DNA of 64,000 nt. Origin: a virus. The first letter of the stretch is position 1. Every line of letters begins with the position of its first letter. Below are positions 42,714-50,588 of this stretch, one piece after another. Made by a program: the position numbers and the translations under genes. The DNA lies in the IMG/VR virus record IMGVR_UViG_3300025316_000016, positions 1-64,000 of that record. One strand, given 5' to 3'. A model generated the notes under the pieces. That model searched no databases and was not told the DNA's origin. It was given only the letters and a program-made list of their open reading frames with translations.

Positions 42714-44119
42714 TATTTCTTAACTCCTGCCACTGTATTCTTCCATATTTGTGATGTGTTATCGACATCAGCATAAGGTTTGTTGTTGCTATCCTTAATC
42801 AATTCCAACACAGTATTATAACCACGGTTTTGTACTGTGTGTCGGATAGATGATATCAGGTACTTACCCGAATAGAATTTATCATTTTCTTTTTGTGTTT
42901 CTGGTGTATTAGAGTTTATGTTGAACATTACGGTAGTGCCAACGGATAGTGTAGGATTACCGGCAACAACCAACTTCAATCGTGTGTAATTGTTTATTGC
43001 TAATTGAGATTTCCTATGTGTTAGATAATCTTCCATAAATGCGTCTGGCTGTACCGAACCAGGATGTGCTGCTATAAACTCGTTGTCGTATTGATTGGAA
43101 TTCGATATTGATAACCTCAGCAAGCTATCTGGTGCTTCATATAGTGCATTACCAAACCTATTGCTTAGATTGTTCACCACAGCATTTTTGTTTAGTGTTG
43201 CTGAGTTCGCGCTATTATGCATGTAATTGAAATCGGTGATGTTCACCACATGCTGCATGATATCTAGAGAGATTAGTCTATTAGCGAATGTTCCATTATG
43301 TATACCACCAAGAACATCAAAGTTTTTATCATACTCATATGATTGTACATTGAAGAAATAGTCATTGAGATTATCGTAGCTCTCTGTTGGTAAATTCTTA
43401 GCACTAAAACTGAATGTGCAGAACGGTTTTTGTTTGAATAGTGACTGCATAGATGCCAGAACATATCCCTGTTTAGCATTTTCAAAAAACAACATATCGC
43501 TACCCTGACCAACCATTGGTCTAGCATAATTGGTTAGCCATTGGATTGCTTCGAACGGTTTAAAGTTCGGCACTATCAACGAGTATGTTCCTAAAGTTTC
43601 TTCTATATTAACATCACTATACTTGGTGGTCGGTACCTTTAGATAATTGACCAACACATCGGTAATGATGCTCTTTATGGTTGTGTTTGGATATGATTTA
43701 CTTACTCTACTTTGGTTAGATAGTAATAGCTCATCTGAACAGAAGTGTATTGTGTATAATTCCGTTTGATCATTATCCATCTTTGATCTAGTGTCTATCT
43801 TAAATATTCGGAATAGTTTATCAATATATAGATCGGGCGAATCTGTCACCTTACCAAAAGAAATTCTCAGATACTCATTACCATGTAACTGCGCCTTCTC
43901 TATGATACCTTGTGCATCGGACATCAGAATCTTACCTGATGTCGTGTGGCTATATATGTCTTCGAAGTATGATAATTCCACCATCATATACTGCAAGTCT
44001 ATAGTTGCACCAATACCACCAGACAATAAGTTCACCGATCGAATAGTATAGTCTTTGTGGCCTCTGGTGCCGTCCGTAGTTTCTGAGTATTCCACTACCG
44101 GTGATTGTGAATTTGTCAT
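42713..44119 (-). CDS. Baseplate hub protein (T4 gp27-like)
   Basis: 468 residues; T4 gp27 is 391. The N-terminal half carries the hub fold pattern seen in gp27-like proteins of T4-like phages: IRSVNLLSGGIGATIDLQYM, VELSYFEDIYSHTTSGKILM, GNEYLRISFGK, then YTIHFCSDELLLSNQ. It sits directly upstream of the gp5 OB-fold gene, the normal partner, with a one-base overlap. It would form the trimeric barrel between tube and spike. Confidence 0.82.
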   Translation of the reverse strand: MTNSQSPVVEYSETTDGTRGHKDYTIRSVNLLSGGIGATIDLQYMMVELSYFEDIYSHTTSGKILMSDAQGIIEKAQLHGNEYLRISFGKVTDSPDLYIDKLFRIFKIDTRSKMDNDQTELYTIHFCSDELLLSNQSRVSKSYPNTTIKSIITDVLVNYLKVPTTKYSDVNIEETLGTYSLIVPNFKPFEAIQWLTNYARPMVGQGSDMLFFENAKQGYVLASMQSLFKQKPFCTFSFSAKNLPTESYDNLNDYFFNVQSYEYDKNFDVLGGIHNGTFANRLISLDIMQHVVNITDFNYMHNSANSATLNKNAVVNNLSNRFGNALYEAPDSLLRLSISNSNQYDNEFIAAHPGSVQPDAFMEDYLTHRKSQLAINNYTRLKLVVAGNPTLSVGTTVMFNINSNTPETQKENDKFYSGKYLISSIRHTVQNRGYNTVLELIKDSNNKPYADVDNTSQIWKNTVAGVKK

Positions 44120-44120
44120 A

Positions 44121-44741
44121 TTATTTCAACAAAGTGGTTAGTTGATTTTCCATATCTTTGGCGTATATCTCATTCAATATATTAACCGATCGTTTATTTT
44201 CATTAATCAGTACTTCATGATCAAATATTGTTTGTGAATATGTTGTTATTGTCGTGGTTACTGTAGACATATCTTCCAATGTGGTTGTCCACTGCTCGTG
44301 TTGCGGTGTGGCTAGATATGTAGCATAGTCTAGCTGATAATCATTAGTAGACGTTGTTTGTGATACTGGATCATATGATGATATGGTTTTGTAGTATCCA
44401 TTTATTGTGCTCTGGGTGTATTGTAACACAGTCTGGTTCAATAGCAGTGCTGCGGCAGAATATTTAGCATTTATGTATAAATTGAAGTTGGTTTCTGATA
44501 GCGCCAAATCCCATTGTGGGTCCATGATATTGTTACCATACAAGAACAACCAATATCTATATGGATCTCCGTAGTATTTGTTTGCTATAATTTCCGGAGT
44601 ATCCCCGTCCTGCATATCATACTTGTAGAATAACGATCCGTTGTTCATTAGTGATGGTATTATGTCTGTCCTAACCATAAGATTAGTGACATAATTGCCA
44701 TTGTCATCTAGAATTTTTGGAAATGATCTGAAGAATTTCAT
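44121..44741 (-). CDS. 53: Baseplate wedge protein (T4 gp53 homologue)
   Basis: 206 residues; T4 gp53 is 196. Motif: FYKYDMQDGDTPEIIANKYYGDPYRYWLFLYGNNIMDP (residues about 38-75, given in the standard gp53 order: LysM-like start then YGDPxxYWxxLxxN). The C-terminal half is helical and polar. Lies between the gp27-like hub and gp48, as in aquatic T4-like phages. Confidence 0.92.
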   Translation of the reverse strand: MKFFRSFPKILDDNGNYVTNLMVRTDIIPSLMNNGSLFYKYDMQDGDTPEIIANKYYGDPYRYWLFLYGNNIMDPQWDLALSETNFNLYINAKYSAAALLLNQTVLQYTQSTINGYYKTISSYDPVSQTTSTNDYQLDYATYLATPQHEQWTTTLEDMSTVTTTITTYSQTIFDHEVLINENKRSVNILNEIYAKDMENQLTTLLK

Positions 44742-45817
44742 TATCTGATAGCCCCACTGGTCAATCTTCCTCTGTTAACTATATGTATCTCACTAAAATT
44801 CATAGTTAATCGTGTTTGGATCGGTGCTCCGCCTGGATGTGCTGACCAACCGCCTGGTGCATAATCTACAGTAACATTCTCTAATACACAATCACCAACT
44901 TTAAATAATCTGGTATTTTCATCGGCACTAGTACCTCCACCAATTGATCCTAAATTTACTCCTGGTATCAAACTATTGCCCGCTTTCTTCAACATGGCAC
45001 TAAATCCACTAAGATCGGTATTCTTGGCCATCATCATTTTTATGTTGAATATAGACGGTGGTGTGAAATACATACCAGAACCAGTAGACAGTGTTGGTGA
45101 AGATGCATAAACAAATGTGTTGCATATGGCGGAAATTTGATCAGACTCACTCTGTGATTTTGCGGTCATTATAAATTCTAATTGGAATTTTCTGAAACCA
45201 TTACCGCGATATAGCATCTGTATTTGTGGGTTGAATGCAAATCCTTGTGCTTTCAGCATAATATCACCGGTGTCTTTGTCAAAACCAAGCTTGTCAGAAA
45301 TTCCCCTAAAAGCATAATCTACTAAAAATGGGTCTGTGGTTGCCATAGATTTCAATCCATTAAACCTACCTTCTCCAGACCCAACAGCTGCATCGATCGC
45401 ACCACTAACAAGTTCGGTACCCTTTGCCAACATTTTAAACCCCATAGGAGTGGCTATGTCATCATAAAAGTTGTCATATGAAATGTTCAGTGTATCTGGC
45501 ATGTATAGGCAGACCTTGGTAGCACTAAACTTCTTACTTTTTTCCATCTCCTGCTGGAATGATGCTCCCTCTGTTACCATAGCATTAGGACTTTTTAGAT
45601 AATTTAATATAGCACTACCATCAGATAGCGTGACTGGTGTTATATTAGATATTGTGAACTCAATGAAGTGCATCCTTGATGGATCATTTGCTAGATCGTC
45701 CGGATATTGGTAGCTGGTCATTCCAGTCTTTTTCTTGAACAATGATCCTAGTGGACCACTCAATACGTTGGTGATACTACTGGTAGAAATACCACCGATT
45801 TGTGTGAATATAGCCAT
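44741..45817 (-). CDS. 48: Baseplate tail-tube cap protein (T4 gp48 homologue)
   Basis: 358 residues; T4 gp48 is 364. gp48 caps the hub and starts tube polymerisation with gp54. Key regions: MHFIEFTISNITP near 48-60, CLYMPDTLNISYDNFY near 103, FAFNPQIQMLYRGNGFRKFQLEFIM near 190-215, and KVGDCVLENVTVDYAPGG near 310. First gene of the leftward baseplate operon, 32 bases after a late promoter. Confidence 0.9.
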   Translation of the reverse strand: MAIFTQIGGISTSSITNVLSGPLGSLFKKKTGMTSYQYPDDLANDPSRMHFIEFTISNITPVTLSDGSAILNYLKSPNAMVTEGASFQQEMEKSKKFSATKVCLYMPDTLNISYDNFYDDIATPMGFKMLAKGTELVSGAIDAAVGSGEGRFNGLKSMATTDPFLVDYAFRGISDKLGFDKDTGDIMLKAQGFAFNPQIQMLYRGNGFRKFQLEFIMTAKSQSESDQISAICNTFVYASSPTLSTGSGMYFTPPSIFNIKMMMAKNTDLSGFSAMLKKAGNSLIPGVNLGSIGGGTSADENTRLFKVGDCVLENVTVDYAPGGWSAHPGGAPIQTRLTMNFSEIHIVNRGRLTSGAIR

Positions 45818-45828
45818 TGACCATCTCG

Positions 45829-45836
45829 TATAAATA
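45829..45836 (+). promoter_or_regulatory. T4-type late promoter for the rightward gp4 block
   Basis: Exact TATAAATA on the plus strand; transcription would begin near 45,842 and read into the zinc-finger gene at 45,902 and then gp4, gp54 and gp26. Opposes the leftward promoter 12 bases away. Confidence 0.8.
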
Positions 45837-45848
45837 ATTGATTACAAG

Positions 45849-45856
45849 TATTTATA
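45849..45856 (-). promoter_or_regulatory. T4-type late promoter for the leftward gp48 block
   Basis: Exact minus-strand TATAAATA; predicted start near 45,843, essentially the same position as that of the rightward promoter. It drives 48-53-27-5-25-6-7-8. Confidence 0.8.
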
Positions 45857-45901
45857 ATGGAGAAACAATGAGAAATATTAGCAACACAGAGAGGAAATTA
45901 T

Positions 45902-46549
45902 ATGTACCACTGTAAAATTTGTGGTGCAGACATGCATAGCAACGTAAAACTGTCTATACACATCAGGAAAGAACATGATATGTCCACAAAAATGTATTAT
46001 GACACATATGTAAAGAAATGTGGTGATGAATTTTGTGTTGTATGTGGAAAATGTGCAATTTATAAGAGCTTTGTTTTCGGGTATTCTAAAACTTGCTGTC
46101 GATCATGTTCCGCTAAAAATTTCAGGAACGAATTAAAGAACGACCCAATTAGAAATCAAATATTTGTTGATAAAGTTAGTGACAATATGGTAAAGATTTG
46201 GGAAGATCGCGCCATATCAGGTGAAATGGAAGTTATTATCGAAAAGGCAACCAAGACTATTAGAGAAAACAATAAAACTTTAACTGTCCAAGAGAGAAAA
46301 GAGAGGTTTGGTTGGTTAAACAAACTATCTGGAGAAGAGAGGGAAACAAAAATAAAAGAGATGATTAAACCACTTCAAGATTTTTATGAAAATATTTCAG
46401 AAGAAGAATTGGTCGCTTTGGTTAAGAAAAGAACAGCAACTTTTATGGAAAGATATGGAAATACCTATCCGGAATATTTGAGTGAGATATCCGAAGATGG
46501 GAATATGGGATTATGTCGTATATTTGGTATTCAGTATGTTCCATTATGA
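45902..46549 (+). CDS. Zinc-finger protein, probable truncated homing endonuclease
   Basis: 215 residues. The N terminus is a C2H2-like finger (YHCKICGADMH...LSIHIRKEH, residues 2-25), followed by CVVCGKC (about 45-51) and CCRSCSAKN. The C-terminal half is charged, helical and ends with a RTATFMERYGNTYPEY motif, typical of linker regions in phage homing endonucleases. But no GIY-YIG, HNH or Vsr-like nuclease domain follows: the frame stops on an ATGA overlapping gp4. It therefore looks like a nuclease-lacking remnant, or a DNA-binding protein retained for another use. Sits first in the gp4 late operon. Confidence 0.7.
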   Translation: MYHCKICGADMHSNVKLSIHIRKEHDMSTKMYYDTYVKKCGDEFCVVCGKCAIYKSFVFGYSKTCCRSCSAKNFRNELKNDPIRNQIFVDKVSDNMVKIWEDRAISGEMEVIIEKATKTIRENNKTLTVQERKERFGWLNKLSGEERETKIKEMIKPLQDFYENISEEELVALVKKRTATFMERYGNTYPEYLSEISEDGNMGLCRIFGIQYVPL

Positions 46550-46995
46550 GTAGACCAAAACCACATATGTGGTACCCAAGAAATCCTAATAAATACATGG
46601 GAAACCCTAATAATATTTGTGTTAGATCTTCGTGGGAAACCAAGGTATGTGTGTGGTTAGATACATCAATAAACATATTAGAATGGTCATCTGAAGAAAT
46701 AGTGATACCTTATATATCACCTGTAGATGGTAAATATCACAGATACTTTCCAGACTTCTTTGTACGAGTAAAGCAACAAGATGGTACAGTAAAATCAATG
46801 ATACTTGAAGTCAAGCCTCACTCACAAATCATAGAACCAAAAATTAAAAAGAGGATAACCAAGGCATATATAAATGAGGTAGCTACCTATGGAGTTAATC
46901 AAGCAAAGTGGAGAGCCGCAATAGAATACTGTCTAGATAGGGGGTGGGAGTTTAGAACCCTCGATGAATATGATTTAGGAATTAAACAGAGATAA
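46546..46995 (+). CDS. 4: Head completion protein (T4 gp4/gp50 homologue)
   Basis: 149 residues from ATG 46546 (ATGA overlap with the preceding gene); T4 gp4 is 150, which decides the start over longer frames. The start MSRPKPHMWYPRNPNKYMGN is the family signature. An endonuclease-like core (VRSSWETKVCVWLDT, FPDFFVRVK, ILEVKPHSQ) follows, matching the T4 gp4 fold. It acts at the portal after DNA packaging, before tail joining. Confidence 0.93.
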   Translation: MSRPKPHMWYPRNPNKYMGNPNNICVRSSWETKVCVWLDTSINILEWSSEEIVIPYISPVDGKYHRYFPDFFVRVKQQDGTVKSMILEVKPHSQIIEPKIKKRITKAYINEVATYGVNQAKWRAAIEYCLDRGWEFRTLDEYDLGIKQR

Positions 46996-47003
46996 ATACA
47001 CGT

Positions 47004-47681
47004 ATGAAACAATCAAAACTTACAGATCTCGCCAACCAACACTCAGCACTTCAATTAGGCATTCTAACCAGAGCGTCTGTTGATTGGTTGAAATCTAATG
47101 TCCAGAAATTGAGAGGTGCTAGAAGCATATCAAATGGAATTGTTCAGGAACCTGGTAGGGGTGCCGCTAAACTTGAAAAGGGCAAATTGTACTTTTTCAA
47201 TTATGACCCAAAGCACAAAGAGACTTTACCATACTATGACATATTCCCATTGGTATTGATTCTAGAGATATACCCAAATGGTTTCCTTGGGTTGAATTTG
47301 CACTATCTGCCAATTAAGATGAGAGCAGCATTTCTTGATCAACTATTACAAGCTGGCAAAATTGAGTCTCCCGATGGTTCTGTAGAGAAGCATGGTGGTA
47401 GATACAAAATGTCTGGTGATATTAGAAAGATACAAGTTACCTATAATATTCTACAAAATGTTAGTAGACTCAAGGCATTTGAACCTTGTTTGAAAAGATA
47501 CTTAAGTAATGGTGAATATTTAAAGTCACCATTATTACAAATATTACCACACGAATGGCCTACTGCTGTATTTCTACCGGTAGAACAGTTTAAGAAAGCA
47601 ACTAAAAGTAAAGTACAAGCTGCCTCTTTAATGGCAATAAAAGACAATGCTAAACGAGAGGGTTCTACCGACAATGGCTAA
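47004..47681 (+). CDS. Conserved T4-like protein, candidate DNA end protector (gp2-like)
   Basis: 225 residues. Conserved core: GKLYFFNYDPKHKETLPYYD, then FPLVLIL and GFLGLNLHYLP (residues about 61-115). The C-terminal part ends basic (FKKATKSKVQAAS). The family is widespread in T4-like aquatic phages. I recall it as sometimes named DNA end protector, and its place next to gp4 fits the T4 order 2-4-53. The similarity to T4 gp2 itself cannot be checked here, so the name is tentative. Overlaps gp54 by eight bases. Confidence 0.6.
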   Translation: MKQSKLTDLANQHSALQLGILTRASVDWLKSNVQKLRGARSISNGIVQEPGRGAAKLEKGKLYFFNYDPKHKETLPYYDIFPLVLILEIYPNGFLGLNLHYLPIKMRAAFLDQLLQAGKIESPDGSVEKHGGRYKMSGDIRKIQVTYNILQNVSRLKAFEPCLKRYLSNGEYLKSPLLQILPHEWPTAVFLPVEQFKKATKSKVQAASLMAIKDNAKREGSTDNG

Positions 47682-48372
47682 CATAAATGATTTTCTTGCT
47701 AGTTTTAAAACCGATGTAGCAAGACCAAATAGATTTGATGTGATGATACCTATACCAGTACAGTTAATGGCGTATTATGGTACAGCAAAAAATCTAACAT
47801 TTAGGTGTGAGACAGCTGAATTACCAAGTGTTACATACGAGACATTTGAGCAAAAGATCTATGGTCCAACTGAAAAGTATCCACACCAAAAGAACTACAA
47901 TGAATCGACATTCACGTTCATGGTGTCGGATGATATGAGTGAGAAAGTGTTCTTTGATGCTTGGATGGAACTTATAAACCCAAGCTCAACGTATGACTTC
48001 CCATATAAGATGGATTATGTCACTGAAATAACAGTAAATCAGTATGACGTTAATGGTAATGTGTCATACTCCATATCATTAGATGACGCTTTTCCAATTT
48101 CAGTAAACCAATTAGATTTAGATTGGAGTCATGTCGATGGGTATCACAAACTATCTGTAGTCTTTGCTTATAAGACATGGAGCAATAAATCTGTAACACA
48201 ACTGGGTCTTGGGTTGTTAACTCAGGGCATGAGTTCATTAACATCATTGGCACAAGGTGCTATGACATCATCAAAATCGGGTGGATTACCTAATGGTGCT
48301 ATGGGACCAACTAGCAAAACGCCATTTTGGGATATGAAATCTGTTGGTGGCGGTGTAGAAAAGACACAATAA
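47674..48372 (+). CDS. 54: Baseplate tail-tube initiator (T4 gp54-like)
   Basis: 232 residues from ATG 47674; a longer in-frame start is less likely because this ATG overlaps the upstream stop. The first 175 residues follow the gp19 tube fold (INDFLASFKTDVARPNRFDV, CETAELPSVTYETFEQK, FPISVNQLDLDWSHVDG, LSVVFAYKTW). The C-terminal 55 are Ser/Gly-rich. A gp19 paralogue next to gp26 and distinct from gp19 at 5259 fits gp54, which starts tube growth. Smaller than T4 gp54 (320). Confidence 0.82.
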   Translation: MANINDFLASFKTDVARPNRFDVMIPIPVQLMAYYGTAKNLTFRCETAELPSVTYETFEQKIYGPTEKYPHQKNYNESTFTFMVSDDMSEKVFFDAWMELINPSSTYDFPYKMDYVTEITVNQYDVNGNVSYSISLDDAFPISVNQLDLDWSHVDGYHKLSVVFAYKTWSNKSVTQLGLGLLTQGMSSLTSLAQGAMTSSKSGGLPNGAMGPTSKTPFWDMKSVGGGVEKTQ

Positions 48373-48397
48373 TTTGAATTGAAATAGGAGATATAAT

Positions 48398-49123
48398 ATG
48401 GCTTTGCCGAAAATAGATGCACCAGTATATGAGATAGTGCTGCCGTTATCTAAGAAGAAATTGAAGTACCGACCATTCTTAGTCAAAGAGCAGAGGAATC
48501 TGTTGATGGCTATGGAGTCTAAAGATTATGATACGATAGAACAGAACATAAAGCAAGTGCTGCACAACTGCACATTAACTGAAAACGTTGATGTGGACGA
48601 GCTTCCCGTTATTGATATTGAGTATTACTTCATTCAGCTAAGAGCAAAATCTGTCGGTGAGATAAGTGAAAACAAGTATGTTTGTAATAATCTAGTTGAT
48701 GGCGTTGAGTGTGGGTCTATCATGAATGTCGAGGTTAACTTACTAGACATAGAAGTAGTTAAGGACGATGAAGTAAAAGACACGATAAAACTTAATGATA
48801 CATTTACCATAAAATTGAATTATCCAAAGTTCTCGATAGTATCTCAGGCAGCTAATATCGACAACGTGAGTGACTTCGCCTTCGAAATGATTGCTAGTAG
48901 CATTGAGTACATCCACGATGGTGAACAGTTTTATTATGCGAGAGATTCATCTAAAGAAGAGATGATTGATTTCATAGAGCAACTAAATCAAGAGCAATTC
49001 CTAAAAATAGAATCGTTCTTTAGTAATCTACCAAAGTTGAAGAAAGATGTTGACGTAACGTGCAAAAAATGTGGTTATGAGCATCATATAGAGGTGGAGG
49101 GACTAGAATCTTTTTTCGACTAA
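48398..49123 (+). CDS. 26: Baseplate hub / tail-chaperone-like protein (T4 gp26/gp51 family)
   Basis: 241 residues in the zero frame. N-terminal signature ALPKIDAPVYEIVLPLSKKK, then RPFLVKEQRNLLMAMESKD (about 28-46), belongs to the T4_baseplate family that includes gp26. A zinc-like set lies at CNNLVDGVEC (near 103-112) and CKKCGYEHH (about 224-232). The zero frame ends LESFFD at a U UUU UUC run, and a conserved -1 frame continues for 60 codons (see next entry). Position just before the tape-measure region fits a tail assembly chaperone. Confidence 0.85.
   Translation: MALPKIDAPVYEIVLPLSKKKLKYRPFLVKEQRNLLMAMESKDYDTIEQNIKQVLHNCTLTENVDVDELPVIDIEYYFIQLRAKSVGEISENKYVCNNLVDGVECGSIMNVEVNLLDIEVVKDDEVKDTIKLNDTFTIKLNYPKFSIVSQAANIDNVSDFAFEMIASSIEYIHDGEQFYYARDSSKEEMIDFIEQLNQEQFLKIESFFSNLPKLKKDVDVTCKKCGYEHHIEVEGLESFFD
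49111..49117 (+). promoter_or_regulatory. Probable -1 ribosomal frameshift site (U UUU UUC)
   Basis: Heptamer TTTTTTC in the gp26 zero frame as T TTT TTC, two codons before the stop. Both tRNAs can re-pair in the -1 frame, matching the X XXY YYZ rule. I see no strong stimulatory hairpin in the 50 bases downstream. Confidence 0.75.
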
Positions 49124-49299
49124 TATTTTGTCATGATAACTTGAGAAGCTACTATAAAACAAATTTTGCACTAATGCAACACCACAACTACAGCTTGAGG
49201 GAGTTAGATGATATGATTCCTTGGGAAAGAGATGTGTATGTTGCTATGTTAACACAATACATCGAAGAAGAAAACCAAAAACTAAAGGATCGCACATAA
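49117..49299 (+). CDS. -1 frame extension of gp26 (frameshift product)
   Basis: After slipping, the frame continues 60 codons to the stop at 49,297: RLIFCHDNLRSYYKTNF, ALMQHHNYSLRELDD, MIPWERDVYVAMLTQYIEEE. The only in-frame ATG (49,174) lies inside the conserved block and has no ribosome site, and the frame has no other start before its upstream stop at 49,021. The extension directly precedes the tape-measure-region genes, the usual place of gpG/gpGT-type chaperone pairs. The frame is seen directly; that it is translated by frameshifting is inferred. Confidence 0.75.
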   Translation, partial: RLIFCHDNLRSYYKTNFALMQHHNYSLRELDDMIPWERDVYVAMLTQYIEEENQKLKDRT

Positions 49300-49300
49300 C

Positions 49301-50587
49301 ATGAAATGGGATTTGTCACAAAATAAGTCAGAAGACACACCAACAGGTTCTGCTGCCTTGGATGTGAACAAATTCCAACCAATAAAGGATGGTTTTAATT
49401 ATGCACAACCATCTAATGATGTCACCGAACCTAAATTAACTTCTGCCGAATCACCGCTCTATACTAAAATCACCCCAGGAGTAAAGCGACCAATCAGGAT
49501 GGGCGATTCTGTAGCCGATATTGTATCTAAGCTATACAACCTGATTAAGTTCCATGATAAAGACAACAAAACACAGCACGAGATAGAACATAACTTCCAA
49601 AAAGAGTTATTTGATAATGAAGACCATAGAAGAAATGAAATACTGAAGATATTCAAGAAGAAGAAACAGATATCAACTCTACATAAAACAAAATCAACTA
49701 AAAAAAAGAAAGACAAGTCTGGCCCTGGTGGTATTTTGTCTAGTATGTTATCTAGATTAGCGACAGCCACGGAATCATTGTTACCACTAGCCAAGACATT
49801 TGCTAAAGGTGCTGTAGTTGGTGCTGTAACTGGTGCTGGTATTGGTATTTACGAACAATTAAAAGCTAGTGAAGGACTTGGTAAAGCAGGAAAACCTGGA
49901 GTAGCTTATGGTGATGTTGGCGGCAAGCAAACAATTGGAGTTGGTCATTTAATAACTAAAGACGAAAAGAAACAAGGGTTCATACAAATTGGTGATGAGC
50001 AGGTTAAGTTAGGTGCTACATTATCTAATGATCAGATGGATGTGCTATTAAAGCAGGATGTCGAGAAGACCACTAATATAGTGAAAAGTCAGATAGGTAA
50101 ATCTTGGGACAAACTCAACGATAACCAAAAAGATGCGTTGGTATCATATGCATATAATATTGGTGGTGTTAAATCATTAATAAAAAAAGGATTAATAGAA
50201 TCGATAGAGTCTGGTAATACCGAGAAAGGTGCTTCAATAGTCGGACACGGAATAAATACGGTTGATGGTGTTGCTCATGAGGGTTTAACGAAACGAAGAC
50301 ACGATGAAGAAAATTTGTATAAAACTCCACCGAGCATACGCAACATTGCACCAAATCCTAACACACTAGCACCAATACAAACGAGTCCACGATTACAGCC
50401 AGAGCAAAAACCCGACAATCTTGGGGCAAAATCTGTTGCTGTGGCGGATGGTAAAAATGCAGTGACCGAAAACAATAATACAAAATTGGTCGTTGTAAAG
50501 ACTGGTGGAAACGTATTGGTTAATAATACCACATCACCCAGAATACAAAAAGACGCAAATCCATTAGAAAATTGGGGACTAAACTAA
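49301..50587 (+). CDS. Tail lysozyme-domain protein (GH24-type)
   Basis: 428 residues. N-terminal region (about 54-110) has LYTKITPGVKRP, DSVADIVSKLYNLIKFHD and a charged helix, a module shared with the next protein. Residues about 145-185 are hydrophobic (SLLPLAKTFAKGAVVGAVTG). A T4-lysozyme-like GH24 domain spans about 185-345: Glu in ASEGLGKAG, GGKQTIGVGHLIT, and LNDNQKDALVSYAYNIGG. It would digest peptidoglycan during infection, taking the role played in T4 by the lysozyme domain of gp5. It follows the gp26 frameshift extension by two bases. Confidence 0.85.
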   Translation: MKWDLSQNKSEDTPTGSAALDVNKFQPIKDGFNYAQPSNDVTEPKLTSAESPLYTKITPGVKRPIRMGDSVADIVSKLYNLIKFHDKDNKTQHEIEHNFQKELFDNEDHRRNEILKIFKKKKQISTLHKTKSTKKKKDKSGPGGILSSMLSRLATATESLLPLAKTFAKGAVVGAVTGAGIGIYEQLKASEGLGKAGKPGVAYGDVGGKQTIGVGHLITKDEKKQGFIQIGDEQVKLGATLSNDQMDVLLKQDVEKTTNIVKSQIGKSWDKLNDNQKDALVSYAYNIGGVKSLIKKGLIESIESGNTEKGASIVGHGINTVDGVAHEGLTKRRHDEENLYKTPPSIRNIAPNPNTLAPIQTSPRLQPEQKPDNLGAKSVAVADGKNAVTENNNTKLVVVKTGGNVLVNNTTSPRIQKDANPLENWGLN

Positions 50588-50588
50588 G

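Noticed and set aside
46513-46545. Longer start of gp4
   Set aside because: The extra 11 codons overlap the upstream gene, and T4 gp4 homologues begin at the MxRPK...WYPRNP motif, matching ATG 46546.
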